Shown here: positions 16,127 to 26,000 of the stretch, piece after piece
How positions within the stretch are numbered: the stretch's first letter is position 1
Layout: each line of letters begins with the position of its first letter
Assembly (NCBI GenBank): GCA_026415315.1
Contig: JAOAHI010000013.1
Location: 1 to 51,886, forward strand
DNA: 51,886 nucleotides
Reading direction: 5' to 3'
Origin: Methylohalobius sp.
GTDB taxonomy: Bacteria > Pseudomonadota > Gammaproteobacteria > Methylococcales > Methylothermaceae
The notes under the pieces: model-generated
Told to the model about the DNA's origin: nothing
Databases searched by the model: none
Seen by the model: only the letters and a program-made list of their open reading frames with translations
Program-made: the position numbers and the translations under genes

Positions 16127-17932
16127 ATGAATCAAGAGCAGCAACAGTCGCAGATCAAAGAGCTCATAGCCAGGGGCAAGATGCAGGGATATTTGACCTA
16201 TGCTGAGGTCAACGATCACCTGCCGGGCGACATCGTTGATCCTGACCAAGTGGAAGATATTATCGCTATGATCAACGACATGGGCATTGAGGTGCTCGAG
16301 GAAGCTCCTGACGATACTGAGCTGCTGCCTGATGTCGTCGTAAGCGATGAGGAAGAGGCGGCGGAAGTGGCCGCGGCTTTAGTAGCAAGTGACAGCGAAT
16401 TTGGCCGGACTACAGATCCAGTGCGCATGTACATGCGCGAAATGGGTACAGTTGAGCTCTTGACTCGCGAAGGCGAACTGGAACTGGCCAAGAAGATTGA
16501 AGAGGGCCAGAACCAGGTGGCGGAAGCTTTGTCGCGCTTTCCGGCCGTGATCGAACGTTTTATCAATTCTTTTGAACAGGTGGCTAAAGGCGAAGCTAAG
16601 GTGACCGACCTCATTTCTGATTTTGTCGAGGTCGGCGAGCCAACCGAGGACGAGATAGAGGACGACGAATTGTTAGTTCCCACCGACGAGGACGACGCTC
16701 CGGTGGTAGTGGAAACCGCCGGCCCGGATTTAGAAGAGGTCAAGGAAAAACTAGAGCTGGTAAAAAGTCGTTATCAAACGGTGCTCGAATGCCTTAAGCA
16801 GTACGGCTATGAGGACAAGCGGACCCAGGAGGCCTATACCGGTTTAGCTGAGATCTTCATGGAATTCCGGCGCACGCCGCAATTCTTTAAGGAGCTGACA
16901 GAGGTCTTGGCTGGGGTGGTGGCAGAAATACGGACCTATGAAAAACAAATTTTGGATCTGTGTGTAAAACAGGCACAGATGCCACGCAAGCTGTTTATCG
17001 AGACGTTTGTCGGGCATGAAACTGACCCTGAGTGGCTAGAGCGGCATTTAAGCTCTGGTGAGCCTTACGCCAAAGCGCTTAAGAATTATGCCGATAAGAT
17101 TCGGCAAGCACAGCAAAAGCTGGCAGAGATCGAGAAAGTCAATTATTTAACCATAGACCAAATTAAAGACATCAATCGGCGGGTCTCCATCGGGGAGGCG
17201 AAAGCGCGTCGCGCCAAAAAGGAGATGACCGAGGCCAACCTGCGGCTGGTTATTTCTATTGCCAAGAAATATACCAACCGCGGTTTACAGTTTTTGGATT
17301 TGATCCAGGAGGGGAATATCGGTTTAATGAAAGCGGTGGACAAGTTCGAGTATCGGCGCGGCTATAAATTCTCCACTTATGCCACGTGGTGGATACGGCA
17401 GGCTATTACCCGCTCAATTGCTGATCAAGCCCGCACTATCCGCATTCCAGTGCATATGATTGAGACAATTAACAAGCTTAATCGGGTATCGCGCCAAATG
17501 CTACAGGAAATGGGGCGCGAGCCTACCCCTGAGGAATTGGCTAGGCGCATGGATATGCCGGAGGATAAAGTGCGCAAAGTACTCAAGATTGCCAAGGAGC
17601 CGATCTCCATGGAGACTCCAATCGGCGATGACGAGGACTCGCACCTTGGTGATTTTATTGAGGACTCCAAAGCGATGTCACCGGTTGAAGCGGCCACCAT
17701 CGAGGGACTGCGCGAAGCCATGCAGAACGTGTTGTCCGGTTTGACTGCACGCGAGGCGAAAGTTTTAAGGATGCGCTTTGGCATCGATATGCCCACTGAT
17801 CATACGTTGGAGGAGGTTGGCAAGCAATTCGACGTCACCCGTGAGCGGATTCGCCAGATAGAAGCCAAAGCCTTGCGCAAACTCCGTCATCCATCGCGCT
17901 CTGAAATCTTGCGTAGTTTTCTCGAGGATTGA
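16127..17932 (+). CDS. rpoD: RNA polymerase primary sigma factor RpoD (sigma-70)
   Basis: A 601-residue protein with all sigma-70 regions: region 1.1 (to about residue 80), region 1.2 '[20 protein letters not shown]', a non-conserved acidic insert typical of proteobacterial RpoD (about residues 150-230), region 2 '[20 protein letters not shown]' and '[20 protein letters not shown]', region 3, and region 4 '[20 protein letters not shown]'. It directs RNA polymerase to housekeeping promoters. Fifty-two bases separate it from dnaG. Confidence 0.98.
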   Translation: MNQEQQQSQIKELIARGKMQGYLTYAEVNDHLPGDIVDPDQVEDIIAMINDMGIEVLEEAPDDTELLPDVVVSDEEEAAEVAAALVASDSEFGRTTDPVRMYMREMGTVELLTREGELELAKKIEEGQNQVAEALSRFPAVIERFINSFEQVAKGEAKVTDLISDFVEVGEPTEDEIEDDELLVPTDEDDAPVVVETAGPDLEEVKEKLELVKSRYQTVLECLKQYGYEDKRTQEAYTGLAEIFMEFRRTPQFFKELTEVLAGVVAEIRTYEKQILDLCVKQAQMPRKLFIETFVGHETDPEWLERHLSSGEPYAKALKNYADKIRQAQQKLAEIEKVNYLTIDQIKDINRRVSIGEAKARRAKKEMTEANLRLVISIAKKYTNRGLQFLDLIQEGNIGLMKAVDKFEYRRGYKFSTYATWWIRQAITRSIADQARTIRIPVHMIETINKLNRVSRQMLQEMGREPTPEELARRMDMPEDKVRKVLKIAKEPISMETPIGDDEDSHLGDFIEDSKAMSPVEAATIEGLREAMQNVLSGLTAREAKVLRMRFGIDMPTDHTLEEVGKQFDVTRERIRQIEAKALRKLRHPSRSEILRSFLED

Positions 17933-17943
17933 TTTAAGCTTTT

Positions 17944-18017
<74 letters not shown>

Positions 18018-18081
18018 CTTTAAAAATAAGAGAACCGGGGTTAAGCTAGCTCGTTTGTTACGGTTTGGGTGACTTAAGCGA

Positions 18082-18942
18082 TCACCGCTTGGGTCCTCGC
18101 TCAAAATCGTAAGCCGAGCTTTCAAGTTTTTTGAACGCCATAACTAAATAGCGCAATCCTCCCATGCGGCTTACCCACTCGGCGAATCCAGTCTCCAAAG
18201 CAGCCACAAATCTTTTGCTCGGAAGGTCCTTGCCCAGCGTCTTGAGAAAGCGGTAAGTGGGTAAGGTATTGACCGTGATGTCCTCAAACCAGACGAGAAC
18301 AAAGCCACAGGCTTCAGCCAGATGGAGATAATTTTCTAGGGTATAACGAAAATCGCAGCGGCCGTAGAATCCTGTCCGGTAGAGACCTATGCGCATTACC
18401 GAGCGCAAGGCTGGTTTTGGGACAAAATCGGACAAAGCCAGGCGCCCACCTGGTCTAAGCACGCGGTAAGCTTCTTTGAAGAACCGAGTGCGGCTTGGAA
18501 AATGGAAGATGCATTCCACCGCCAACACGACATCGAAGCTTTCATCAGCGAACGGCAGGGTACAGGCGTTGCCTTGAATCCAATGGAGGCGGTTGCCGAA
18601 GGTAGCGAGCACTTCTCTTTTAGCTCTGTGCAACTGGCGAGGATCCAGATTGAGTCCTACCAGCTTCATCCCTTTAAAGCGCCGATTGAGGCTACCTAGA
18701 GTACCACCAAATCCACAGCCTGCGTCCAGCACCCGTTCCTCGCTTTGCACTTCTGCGGCCTCGTAGATAAGTCGGGCCAGGCGTTCGGCCGCTTGGGCGA
18801 AATCCTCCGGTGAGCCGTTTGCCTGGGTGGGATCTGGCCAATATCCCCAATGAACGTGTCGGCCAAAGGCGCGCGTAAAATTGGGATGGCCTTCTTCTAA
18901 CCGTTTAAGCAAGGCATCGAAATAGGGTAGATGAATGGCCAT
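18082..18942 (-). CDS. Class I SAM-dependent methyltransferase
   Basis: A 286-residue methyltransferase. Motif I 'VLDAGCGFGGTLGSL' (residues 71-85) is the SAM-binding glycine loop; motif II acidic region and 'LPFADESFDVVLAVECIFHF' (motif IV) and 'EAYRVLRPGGRLALSDFVP' (motif V/VI) follow. The N-terminal 'FGRHVHWGYWPDP' recalls the sterol/tocopherol/sugar O-methyltransferase branch (Methyltransf_11), so a lipid or small-molecule substrate is plausible, but I cannot name it. It stands alone on the minus strand between tRNA-Ile2 and nagZ. Confidence 0.85.
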   Translation of the reverse strand: MAIHLPYFDALLKRLEEGHPNFTRAFGRHVHWGYWPDPTQANGSPEDFAQAAERLARLIYEAAEVQSEERVLDAGCGFGGTLGSLNRRFKGMKLVGLNLDPRQLHRAKREVLATFGNRLHWIQGNACTLPFADESFDVVLAVECIFHFPSRTRFFKEAYRVLRPGGRLALSDFVPKPALRSVMRIGLYRTGFYGRCDFRYTLENYLHLAEACGFVLVWFEDITVNTLPTYRFLKTLGKDLPSKRFVAALETGFAEWVSRMGGLRYLVMAFKKLESSAYDFERGPKR

Positions 18943-19247
18943 AGATGATAAGCGCTGCGTTTCTAAGATTCAGATGCTGATAAGAGTAAAACAAAACTTA
19001 GAGGGTGGTGTCATATTTATCCTGCTCTAATGTGCAAAATGGGCTATCAAGGTAATTGTCGGTGCAATCGCACGGCCATGCTTGCGGTCTTGGTTTAATT
19101 ATTGATCGACACGCGCTTTGTCAAAGTGCCGCGCAAATTCTGCTTATTTACAACTATCTTTGTGCTCTCAGATGCGCATAAGACACCGTGGCAGACAGGG
19201 TAAGCGTAGTATCATTGAAAATTGGAAAATCCACAGCGAGGATAAAA
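18943..19247. other. Gene-free gap between methyltransferase and nagZ
   Basis: About 305 bases of mixed composition between divergent genes. It must hold promoters for both. The only clear element is GAGGA six bases before the nagZ start. I see no tRNA, repeat or strong terminator. Confidence 0.5.
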
Positions 19248-20282
19248 ATGCCAGAGACTATCACCGCCTCTTTCATGCTCGACCTTCAAGGTTTGGAGCT
19301 TTCGCCGGAGGAGCGCGAGTGGCTTGCTCATCCGGCCTTAGCCGGGATCATCTTATTTTCTCGGAATTACGAAGATTCTGCTCAGGTAAGGGCGCTAATC
19401 GCATCGATCCGCCAAGCGGCGAGGAAGCCTATTCTGGTCGCCGTCGATCAAGAAGGTGGCCGCGTGCAACGATTTCGGCTCGGGTTTACTCCTTTGCCTG
19501 CCGCAGCGCGGTTTGGCGCGCTGTACCTGAGAGATGAACAAGAAGCGCTTAATGCCGCCGAGGCAGCCGGCTTTCTGATGGCTGCTGAGCTTCGAACCGT
19601 GGACGTGGATTTGAGCTTCGCGCCAGTCTTGGATGTGGACAGGGGGGTGAGCGAAGTGATCGGCGATCGGGCTTTTGCCGATGACCCGCAGATTGTCGCT
19701 AAGCTGGCCGGCGCTTTTGCTCGGGGGATGCGGCGCGCTGGAATGGCAGCAGTGGGGAAGCATTTTCCCGGCCATGGTGGCGTTGCAGAGGATTCCCATC
19801 TGAGCGTACCGGAGGACAATCGAAGTTTAATGGAACTGGAAAGGCAGGATTTGTTGCCTTTTCGGCACTTGATCGCCGAGGGGTTAGAGGGGGTGATGTG
19901 TGCGCATGTGCGTTATCCGCGCGTGGATGATTTGCCAGCTGGGTTTTCGCTTGTTTGGATTAAAGATATCTTGCGGCGCCAGATGGGCTTTACAGGAGCA
20001 GTCGTAAGCGATGATCTTCATATGGCCGGCGCCGCTTATGTCGGAGATCTAGAGGATCGAGCTAGGGCAGCTCTGGAGGCGGGGTGTGATATGCTGTTAG
20101 TGTGCAATTGCCCAGAGCACGGTCCAGCTTTGCTCGACCGGATCACCCTCCGGTCGGACTCCGAGCGCGCCTTGAGGCTGCGTAGGCTGCAAGGGCAAAA
20201 AGTCAAAATAGACCATCAAACTGTCGAGATGGCGCGCCGGTTGATAACAAGCCTAGGCGAGGAGGAGGAATGCGAAAGGTAA
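19248..20282 (+). CDS. nagZ: Beta-N-acetylhexosaminidase NagZ (glycoside hydrolase 3)
   Basis: A 344-residue GH3 enzyme of the cytoplasmic NagZ type (single barrel, no beta-sandwich domain). Key motifs are 'VAVDQEGGRVQR' (about residues 65-74), 'VGKHFPGHGGVAEDSH' (169-184; Asp182 and His184 form the acid/base pair in NagZ) and 'GAVVSDDLHMAGA' with the nucleophile Asp. It removes GlcNAc from recycled anhydro-muropeptides. The start at 19248 is preferred over an upstream frame start (19188) because GAGGA lies six bases upstream and family members begin near here. Its end overlaps the next gene by 13 bases. Confidence 0.94.
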   Translation: MPETITASFMLDLQGLELSPEEREWLAHPALAGIILFSRNYEDSAQVRALIASIRQAARKPILVAVDQEGGRVQRFRLGFTPLPAAARFGALYLRDEQEALNAAEAAGFLMAAELRTVDVDLSFAPVLDVDRGVSEVIGDRAFADDPQIVAKLAGAFARGMRRAGMAAVGKHFPGHGGVAEDSHLSVPEDNRSLMELERQDLLPFRHLIAEGLEGVMCAHVRYPRVDDLPAGFSLVWIKDILRRQMGFTGAVVSDDLHMAGAAYVGDLEDRARAALEAGCDMLLVCNCPEHGPALLDRITLRSDSERALRLRRLQGQKVKIDHQTVEMARRLITSLGEEEECER

Positions 20283-20662
20283 ATAAATTTTTGTTGGGAA
20301 TTTTCGGCGGCCAAGTCGTGCTGCTTTTGTTTTTTGGGGCGTTTGAATTTGAAAAAGTCATCGTCGCTCTGTACGGGGGGATGTGGGTCGGCATTGGGAT
20401 CGCTGTGTTTTTGCTTAGATACGCCAATCCTCATTGGTACACCGAAGTGCTGGCAGGGATTTTCGGCGTTCAGGCCGTGGTGTTCATCGGGCTTGACCTG
20501 GCCCGGGCGAGTCCGGGCATGGTCGAAAGCTCTGGGTTTTTAGCCATAGGCGTTTGGATTGGGGTGTTGATTGGAATGTTGCTCAACACTTTGGACGAGA
20601 TGGAAAAGCGCTTGGCTGGTGTGGAATCTCCTGAAGTTAAGTCGGAAGATGATCAAGCTTGA
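20270..20662 (+). CDS. Small integral membrane protein of unknown function
   Basis: A 130-residue protein with four hydrophobic stretches (about residues 7-22, 28-50, 60-78 and 89-106) and a charged C-terminal tail (EMEKRLAGVESPEVKSEDDQ). I do not recognise a named family. It overlaps nagZ by 13 bases and hpt by 14 bases, so it is translated from the same message; its ATG is preceded by GAGGAGGA. The tight coupling suggests a real gene, but the context (wall recycling and purine salvage) does not tell its job. Confidence 0.75.
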   Translation: MRKVNKFLLGIFGGQVVLLLFFGAFEFEKVIVALYGGMWVGIGIAVFLLRYANPHWYTEVLAGIFGVQAVVFIGLDLARASPGMVESSGFLAIGVWIGVLIGMLLNTLDEMEKRLAGVESPEVKSEDDQA

Positions 20663-21200
20663 GGAGATAGAGCGCGTTTATTCCACCGCCCACCGCCTGT
20701 ATACCCCAGACGAAGTGGAGGCGGCTTTGGTGCAAATGGCGAAAGCTATTGTCCGCGACCTGGGAGCAGCCAACCCAGTGGTGCTGTGCGTGCTCAACGG
20801 TGGAGTGATCCCCACAGGCAAGCTTTTGCCTAAGCTCTCGTTTCCGCTGGAGCTGGACAGCATCCACGCCACCCGTTATCGGGGACAGACTGAAGGCGCT
20901 CAGTTACACTGGCTGTATGAGCCGCAAATCGAGCTGAATGGACGGGTTGTGCTATTGGTGGACGATGTGCTCGATCATGGGGTGACGCTGGCAGCGATTC
21001 GCGATTGGTGCCTTAAGGGTGGGGCTCATGAGGTCAAGATTGCAGTGCTCGTAAACAAGCGCCTGGTCGCTTCTAAACCTTGCCGGGCCGATTACATAGG
21101 CCTTGAAACCGACGACCGCTATCTGTTTGGTTATGGTATGGATTACAAAGGCTACCTTCGTAACGCCCCAGGAATCTTCGCCGTGCAGGAGGGAAAGTGA
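20649..21200 (+). CDS. hpt: Hypoxanthine-guanine phosphoribosyltransferase
   Basis: A 183-residue type I phosphoribosyltransferase, with 'VVLCVLNGGVIPTGKLLPKL' near residue 43 and the PRPP-binding signature 'RVVLLVDDVLDHGVTLAAIR' near residue 100. It turns hypoxanthine or guanine plus PRPP into IMP or GMP. The start is set at 20649 because the longer frame (20571) lies within the preceding gene and is unlike the family. Its stop overlaps the start of the next gene (GTGA). Next to the phosphorylase gene it completes a route from methylthioinosine to IMP. Confidence 0.92.
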   Translation: MIKLEEIERVYSTAHRLYTPDEVEAALVQMAKAIVRDLGAANPVVLCVLNGGVIPTGKLLPKLSFPLELDSIHATRYRGQTEGAQLHWLYEPQIELNGRVVLLVDDVLDHGVTLAAIRDWCLKGGAHEVKIAVLVNKRLVASKPCRADYIGLETDDRYLFGYGMDYKGYLRNAPGIFAVQEGK

Positions 21201-21943
21201 GGCTGGCAGTAATCGGCGGCTCGGGCCTCGGCCGTCTGGAGGAATTGAAGGACGTGCGCCGAGAGGTGGTGTCGACCCCCTATGGGACCCCTTCAGCACC
21301 TTTGGCAATCGGACAGTTAGAGGGGCAGGAGATCGTATTTTTGGCCCGCCACGGCGAAGAGCACACTATTCCGCCGCATCGGATCAACTACCGAGCTAAC
21401 CTTGCCGCGCTCAAGCAATTGGGGGTCACGCACGTCCTGGCTGTGGCAACGGTGGGGGGAATTACGCCCAAAATGGCCCCCCAGACCTTAGTGGTCCCAG
21501 ACCAGCTCATAGACTATACCTATGGACGCGCCCACACTTTTTTCGAGACTGGAAACAGCCCAGTTACTCATGTGGACTTCACGTATCCTTATAGTCAAGA
21601 ACTGCGTTGCAAGCTGATCGAAGCAGCCACCGTCTGTGGGTTGAAAGTCGTCGACGGCGGTTGCTATGGCTGTACCCAGGGGCCGCGTTTGGAAACGGCG
21701 GCGGAAATCCGCCGCATGGAGGGTGACGGCTGCGACTTAGTGGGGATGACCGGCATGCCAGAGGCAGCACTGGCTCGTGAACTGGAGCTGGAGTATGCGA
21801 GCTTAGGGCTGGTGGTCAACTGGGCGGCGGGCAAAGGCGAGGGGGTCGTGACGATGGCGCAGATACAAGCCAACTTGGCGGCCGGAATGGGTAAGGTCAG
21901 GCAGATCCTAAAAGCTTTTGTTCAGTTAGGTCAGGGCACTTGA
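21197..21943 (+). CDS. S-methyl-5'-thioinosine phosphorylase (MTAP/PNP family)
   Basis: A 248-residue trimeric-type nucleoside phosphorylase: 'VIGGSGLGRLEELKDVRRE', phosphate-binding 'ARHGEEHTIPPHRINYRANL', 'VLAVATVGGITPKMAPQTLV' and 'GCYGCTQGPRLETAAEIRRM', then 'DLVGMTGMPEAALARELEL'. In gammaproteobacteria that lack MTA nucleosidase the enzyme beside nagZ (as in Pseudomonas) splits methylthioinosine to hypoxanthine and methylthioribose-1-phosphate; hypoxanthine is then used by Hpt, encoded just upstream. The choice of MTI rather than MTA as substrate rests on this context. It starts with GTG overlapping the hpt stop, and its 3' end overlaps csiV by 13 bases. Confidence 0.88.
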   Translation: MRLAVIGGSGLGRLEELKDVRREVVSTPYGTPSAPLAIGQLEGQEIVFLARHGEEHTIPPHRINYRANLAALKQLGVTHVLAVATVGGITPKMAPQTLVVPDQLIDYTYGRAHTFFETGNSPVTHVDFTYPYSQELRCKLIEAATVCGLKVVDGGCYGCTQGPRLETAAEIRRMEGDGCDLVGMTGMPEAALARELELEYASLGLVVNWAAGKGEGVVTMAQIQANLAAGMGKVRQILKAFVQLGQGT

Positions 21944-22443
21944 GCCGGCGCCACGCGGATCAGTACCCCAAATGCAGGGTGGTCTAGGTAATGGACTTCG
22001 CCCAGCTTAATTTGCCGCCTCTCCCGCAATTGATAGATTGAGCCGTCGGCAGCACGATATTGCATGTCTACAAGAGCATAGAGGTATTCTCCGCGCTCTA
22101 TGCTGACTGTGCCCTCCACTGTCTCCCCGCTCACATGATAAGGGGGATTGACTTGCCCAGAGGCCGCCGGCTGAAGCCAAGCTAGGTGCAGCAAGGGACG
22201 AAAGCCTGGTGCGTTACGCAGAAGTTGATAGGCAGAGTAAAGACCGGATTGGTCTTCAAGTACTGGGTCGGGTTCGCGCATCTCGGCTGGCCAATTCAGG
22301 GGCGATTGGCCTGTGAGGTCTTCCTCAGTGTTCAGCGGCTGAGCAAAGACCACGATAGCGACTTGAAACCAGTTCGAAGACTGAGCCGCTGCCGTATCAT
22401 GGGCCAGAAGGCAAGAAAGGAGAAAGGCAGCCAGTCGGATCAA
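21931..22443 (-). CDS. csiV: CsiV-family periplasmic protein
   Basis: A 170-residue protein with a signal peptide (about residues 1-21, ending HDTAAAQ) and the CsiV family pattern: 'WFQVAIVVFAQP' near the N-terminus, 'LSAYQLLRNAPGFRPLLHLAW'-like middle (here YSAYQLLRNAPGFRPLLHLAW), 'VEGTVSIERGEYLYALVDMQ' and 'RRQIKLGEVHYLDHPAFGVLI'. CsiV was described in Vibrio cholerae as a peptidoglycan-binding protein tied to low-molecular-weight chromosome/peptidoglycan control, and the gene usually lies beside mfd, as it nearly does here. The exact role in this organism is not known. Confidence 0.85.
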   Translation of the reverse strand: MIRLAAFLLSCLLAHDTAAAQSSNWFQVAIVVFAQPLNTEEDLTGQSPLNWPAEMREPDPVLEDQSGLYSAYQLLRNAPGFRPLLHLAWLQPAASGQVNPPYHVSGETVEGTVSIERGEYLYALVDMQYRAADGSIYQLRERRQIKLGEVHYLDHPAFGVLIRVAPAQVP

Positions 22444-22524
22444 GGCTAGGTACGAGCGAAACCGAGAGTTATCCGACAGGGACCGCCAGTAAGTCGCTCT
22501 TGGTCTGAATATAGCATTTTTGCG

Positions 22525-22530
22525 TATAAT
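22525..22530 (+). promoter_or_regulatory. Isolated TATAAT -10-like hexamer pointing into the antisense of the 22.6-kb gene
   Basis: TATAAT sits in the 142-base gap between csiV and the hypothetical gene, on the strand opposite to both. The best -35 match upstream (TTGGTC) is 19 bases away, so the promoter is weakly supported. A transcript would run antisense to the 3' end of the gene at 22587-22973. Downstream lie the hairpins CGGAG/CTCCG (22546-22562) and GGCAGC/GCTGCC (22591-22610), neither followed by a T-tract. Confidence 0.25.
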
Positions 22531-22586
22531 GCCCCTTTTGCCAATCGGAGAACTTAGCTCCGCTCCTACTCGCGCGCCAGCCTGTT

Positions 22587-22973
22587 CTAAGGCAGCTTGA
22601 TCTTGCTGCCGAGGCTAGGAGAGGCGCTTAGGTCGGTTGGAATTCCCCCTCTAGGGATGACCAAGGAAGTAGCTTGTTCCTGCTGTAGGCGCCTGAGCTC
22701 CTCTAGAGTCTCTTTCAATCCTCGCTCAGCCGCTTGAGCGTATTTTTCAACCGCCTCGCGCAGCGTCTTGGCCTCGATCTCAAAGCTCAAAGGCAGGCTT
22801 CCCATAGGGGTTAGAACGGTCGCTTGACCGAGGAAAACCGGCTGGCGTGCAGGGTCGGGCGCGCCCGTGGCAGTCACGGGGACAAGCTGTTTGATGGTAC
22901 CGGTTTTGAGGTCAGTGTAAATCTCCTCTCGGTACAGGTGTTCTGGATCCATCTGGGCGGTCTCTTCGCGCAT
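22587..22973 (-). CDS. Conserved-looking hypothetical protein
   Basis: A 128-residue soluble, acidic-basic mixed protein with no signal peptide or membrane helix. It begins MREETAQMDPEHLYREEIYT, has a beta-rich middle (VFLGQATVLTPMGSLPLSFE) and a helical segment rich in Glu/Lys/Ala (about residues 68-102) that could be a coiled coil. I do not recognise a family. AAGAGGA lies nine bases before the ATG. It follows mfd on the same strand after 101 bases and is followed by csiV after 143 bases. Confidence 0.75.
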   Translation of the reverse strand: MREETAQMDPEHLYREEIYTDLKTGTIKQLVPVTATGAPDPARQPVFLGQATVLTPMGSLPLSFEIEAKTLREAVEKYAQAAERGLKETLEELRRLQQEQATSLVIPRGGIPTDLSASPSLGSKIKLP

Positions 22974-23074
22974 GGGGAAATCCTCTTTGCATTAAATATT
23001 TTTATTTTACCCCAAGAGCAACCCTAATCCCAACTAGGGCAGTGGCGCGGACTGTTTTCCCATTTTGGTGCGGG

Positions 23075-26000
23075 TTAAGTCTTGGGAGAGATGGTCAGGC
23101 TGTCCAATAATTGGTTGACGAATGCCAAGCGTTCCATAGGGGTCTTGAGCGTTGTTTGAAAACGCAATTTCTCTCCTCCGTCAAAGCGGAACACCTGCGG
23201 TTGGCTTTGCACTATCTGGATGAGCTTGGCCACATCGATAGCTGGCTTGGATCCAAAGACGATTCGACCACCCGCAGTCCCGCCCTCGATTTTCGCGATA
23301 CCTAGCTGTTCGGCTTTAAGCCTGAGTTCGGCTAAGGCAAAAAGATGCTCGATAGGCTCAGGCAAGGGGCCAAAGCGGTCGATCATCTCAGCTTTGAGGT
23401 TTTGCAGGGCCTCTAGCCCCTGAGCATTAGCGATGCGCTTGTACAACACCAAGCGCTCGTGGACGTCGGGCAAATAATGATCCGGGATCAAGGCAGGCAG
23501 GTTCAGCTCGATTTCGACCTGCGTGCCTTCGGTTTGGAAATCGATGTCCCGGCCTTCTTTAAGGGCTGTAACTGCTCGTTCCAAAAGTTCGGCATATAAA
23601 CTAAAGCCGATCTCCTGGATTTGACCGCTTTGCTCTTCTCCTAGGAGTTCGCCAGCGCCGCGGATCTCCAAGTCATAGGAAGAAATCAAAAACCCCGCTC
23701 CCAGGTCGCCGCAGGCCTCTATCGCCTCAAGGCGCTTGATTGCGTCCTGGGTCATCAAGGCTCTAGGCGGAACGATTAGGTACGCATAAGCGCGGTGGTG
23801 AGAGCGGCCCACCCTGCCCCGCAGTTGGTGCAATTGGGCTAGGCCAAACAAATCAGCGCGGTTGATTAAGATGGTGTTCGCGCTCGGGACGTCGATGCCG
23901 CTCTCGATGATGGTAGTGCATAAAAGTAAGTTAAAACGCTGGTGGTAAAAATCCAACATGATTTTCTCTAATTCGCGCTCCGGCATCTGGCCGTGGGCGA
24001 TGCGCAGGCGCACCCCAGGCACTAGGCGTTGGATCTCCTCAGCTAGCCTGGCCAGTCCCTCGATCTTGTTGTGGACGAAATAGACCTGACCGCCGCGTTT
24101 GACCTCGCGTAAGATGGCCTCTTGGATCAAGGCGTCGACCCACTGGCTGATAAAAGTTTGAACCGGATGACGGCCCTCAGGGGGAGTGGCGATGACCGAG
24201 ATGTCCCTGAGCCCGCTCAGAGACATGCTCAGAGTGCGCGGGATAGGCGTGGCCGTGAGGGTTAAAAGATCCACCTCGCTGCGTAGGCGCTTTAAGTACT
24301 CCTTCTGGCGCACGCCAAAGCGGTGTTCTTCATCCACAATGACCAGCCCTAAATTTTTGTATTTGACTTTTTGCTGAAGCAACTTGTGGGTGCCGATCAA
24401 AATATCTACTTTGCCGGCGGCCACATCCTCCAGAATCTTGAGCTGTTGTTGTGGAGGAATGAAACGCGACAAAACCTCAATCCGCACCGGCCAGTCAGCA
24501 AAGCGGTCACGGAAATTTTGCTGATGCTGTTGGGCGAGCAAAGTGGTCGGCACTAAGATGGCTACTTGTTTACCGTTCTGCACGGCGACAAAAGCGGCGC
24601 GCATAGCGACCTCGGTCTTGCCAAAGCCAACATCGCCGCATACTACTCGGTCCATCGGTTTGGGTGCCTGCATGTCGCTCAGGACTGCGGCGATAGCGGC
24701 GGCTTGATCCAGTGTTTCCTCAAAGGGGAAAGCGGCAGCGAAAGCAGCATAGGCAGCCTCATCCATCCCAAAGGCATAGCCTTTGGCGGCGGCGCGCTTG
24801 GCCGCAACTTCCAAAAGCTCTGCTGCCACATCGCGGATTTTGGCCTGAGCCCGGCGCTTAGCTTTTTCCCATTGGTCACCGCCGAGCCGGTGCCAGGGAG
24901 CGGTCTCGCCGTTGGCGCCTATATAGCGGCTGACCAGATGCAGCGCGGCGACGGGCACATAAAGAACGTCGCCCCCCGCGTACTCTAGAGCCAGAAATTC
25001 TCCCTCTACGCCGCCCACCTCCAAGCGTTTAAGTCCAAGATAGCGACCGACCCCGTGGTTGCGATGGACTACCGGGGCCCCGATAGTCAGCTCTTGAAGC
25101 TCAGCGAGCAGAGTCTCGGTAGTATGGGCAGTACTACTCTTGCGCCGCTGGCGTGCTCTCTCTCCCCACAATAAGGCTTCGGGGATGAGCGCAAGGTCTG
25201 AACACCACAGGTCCCTGCTCCAGCGGGGCGATGGTCAAACCCAGGGCGGGACGGCGGATGAGAAAATCTTGCCAGTCGGTTACGGGCTGCGGGCGTAGGC
25301 CGAGTTTGCTTATGGTTTCCTCCACCACTGCCCGCCGGCCTGTGCTTTCGGCGGTAAACAAAATAGGGGTTTGCGCGCGCTGGACAAAGTCTAACAACGC
25401 TTGCCCAGGTTGTTTCTTAGCTGGGGCAAAGCTCAACTCTGGTAGAGGAGATAAGGCAAAATCGACCGATTGCATGGTCTCTTCGGCTTCGTCTAAATAG
25501 ATGCGAGGGTAGTCCTGCACCCGCTTTCTCCACTCCTCTGCTGACAAGTAGAGCGCTTCAGGGGGCAAAGGGGGGCGGTCTATCTCGCCGGTGCGAAGCC
25601 GATAGCGTTCTTGAACTTCGCCGTAAAACTCGTATGCTTGGCGCGGGCTGGTTTTGAGGACTAGGGTGGTTCTAGCTGGGGACAGATAATCGAATAAAAC
25701 CTCGGTTTGTTCTAAAAATAAGGGCAGATAGAATTCGATTCCACCAGGCAAAAATCCGTGGCTGACGTCTTGATAGATGGCAGGTTTTCCCGGCAAGTTT
25801 GGGAAAGCAGCGCGGAATGCACGGCGAAAGCGCTTGATGGCGGCTTCGTCGGTTGGAAATTCGCGCGCTGGATACAGCTCGAAGGCATCAATTTTGTTCA
25901 ACGAGCACTGGCTTTGCGGATCGAAGGTGCGAATCGATTCGATCTCCTCGTCAAACAACTCTATTCTAAGGGGAGCCTCGTAGGTTTGAGGAAACAGATC

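Noticed and set aside
16216-16743. 175-residue minus-strand frame antisense to rpoD
   Set aside because: Serine-rich translation is the expected shadow of the acidic rpoD coding strand.
25134-25171. Programmed ribosomal frameshift in mfd
   Set aside because: No slippery heptamer, stop-linked pause site or hairpin at the junction; an indel is simpler.
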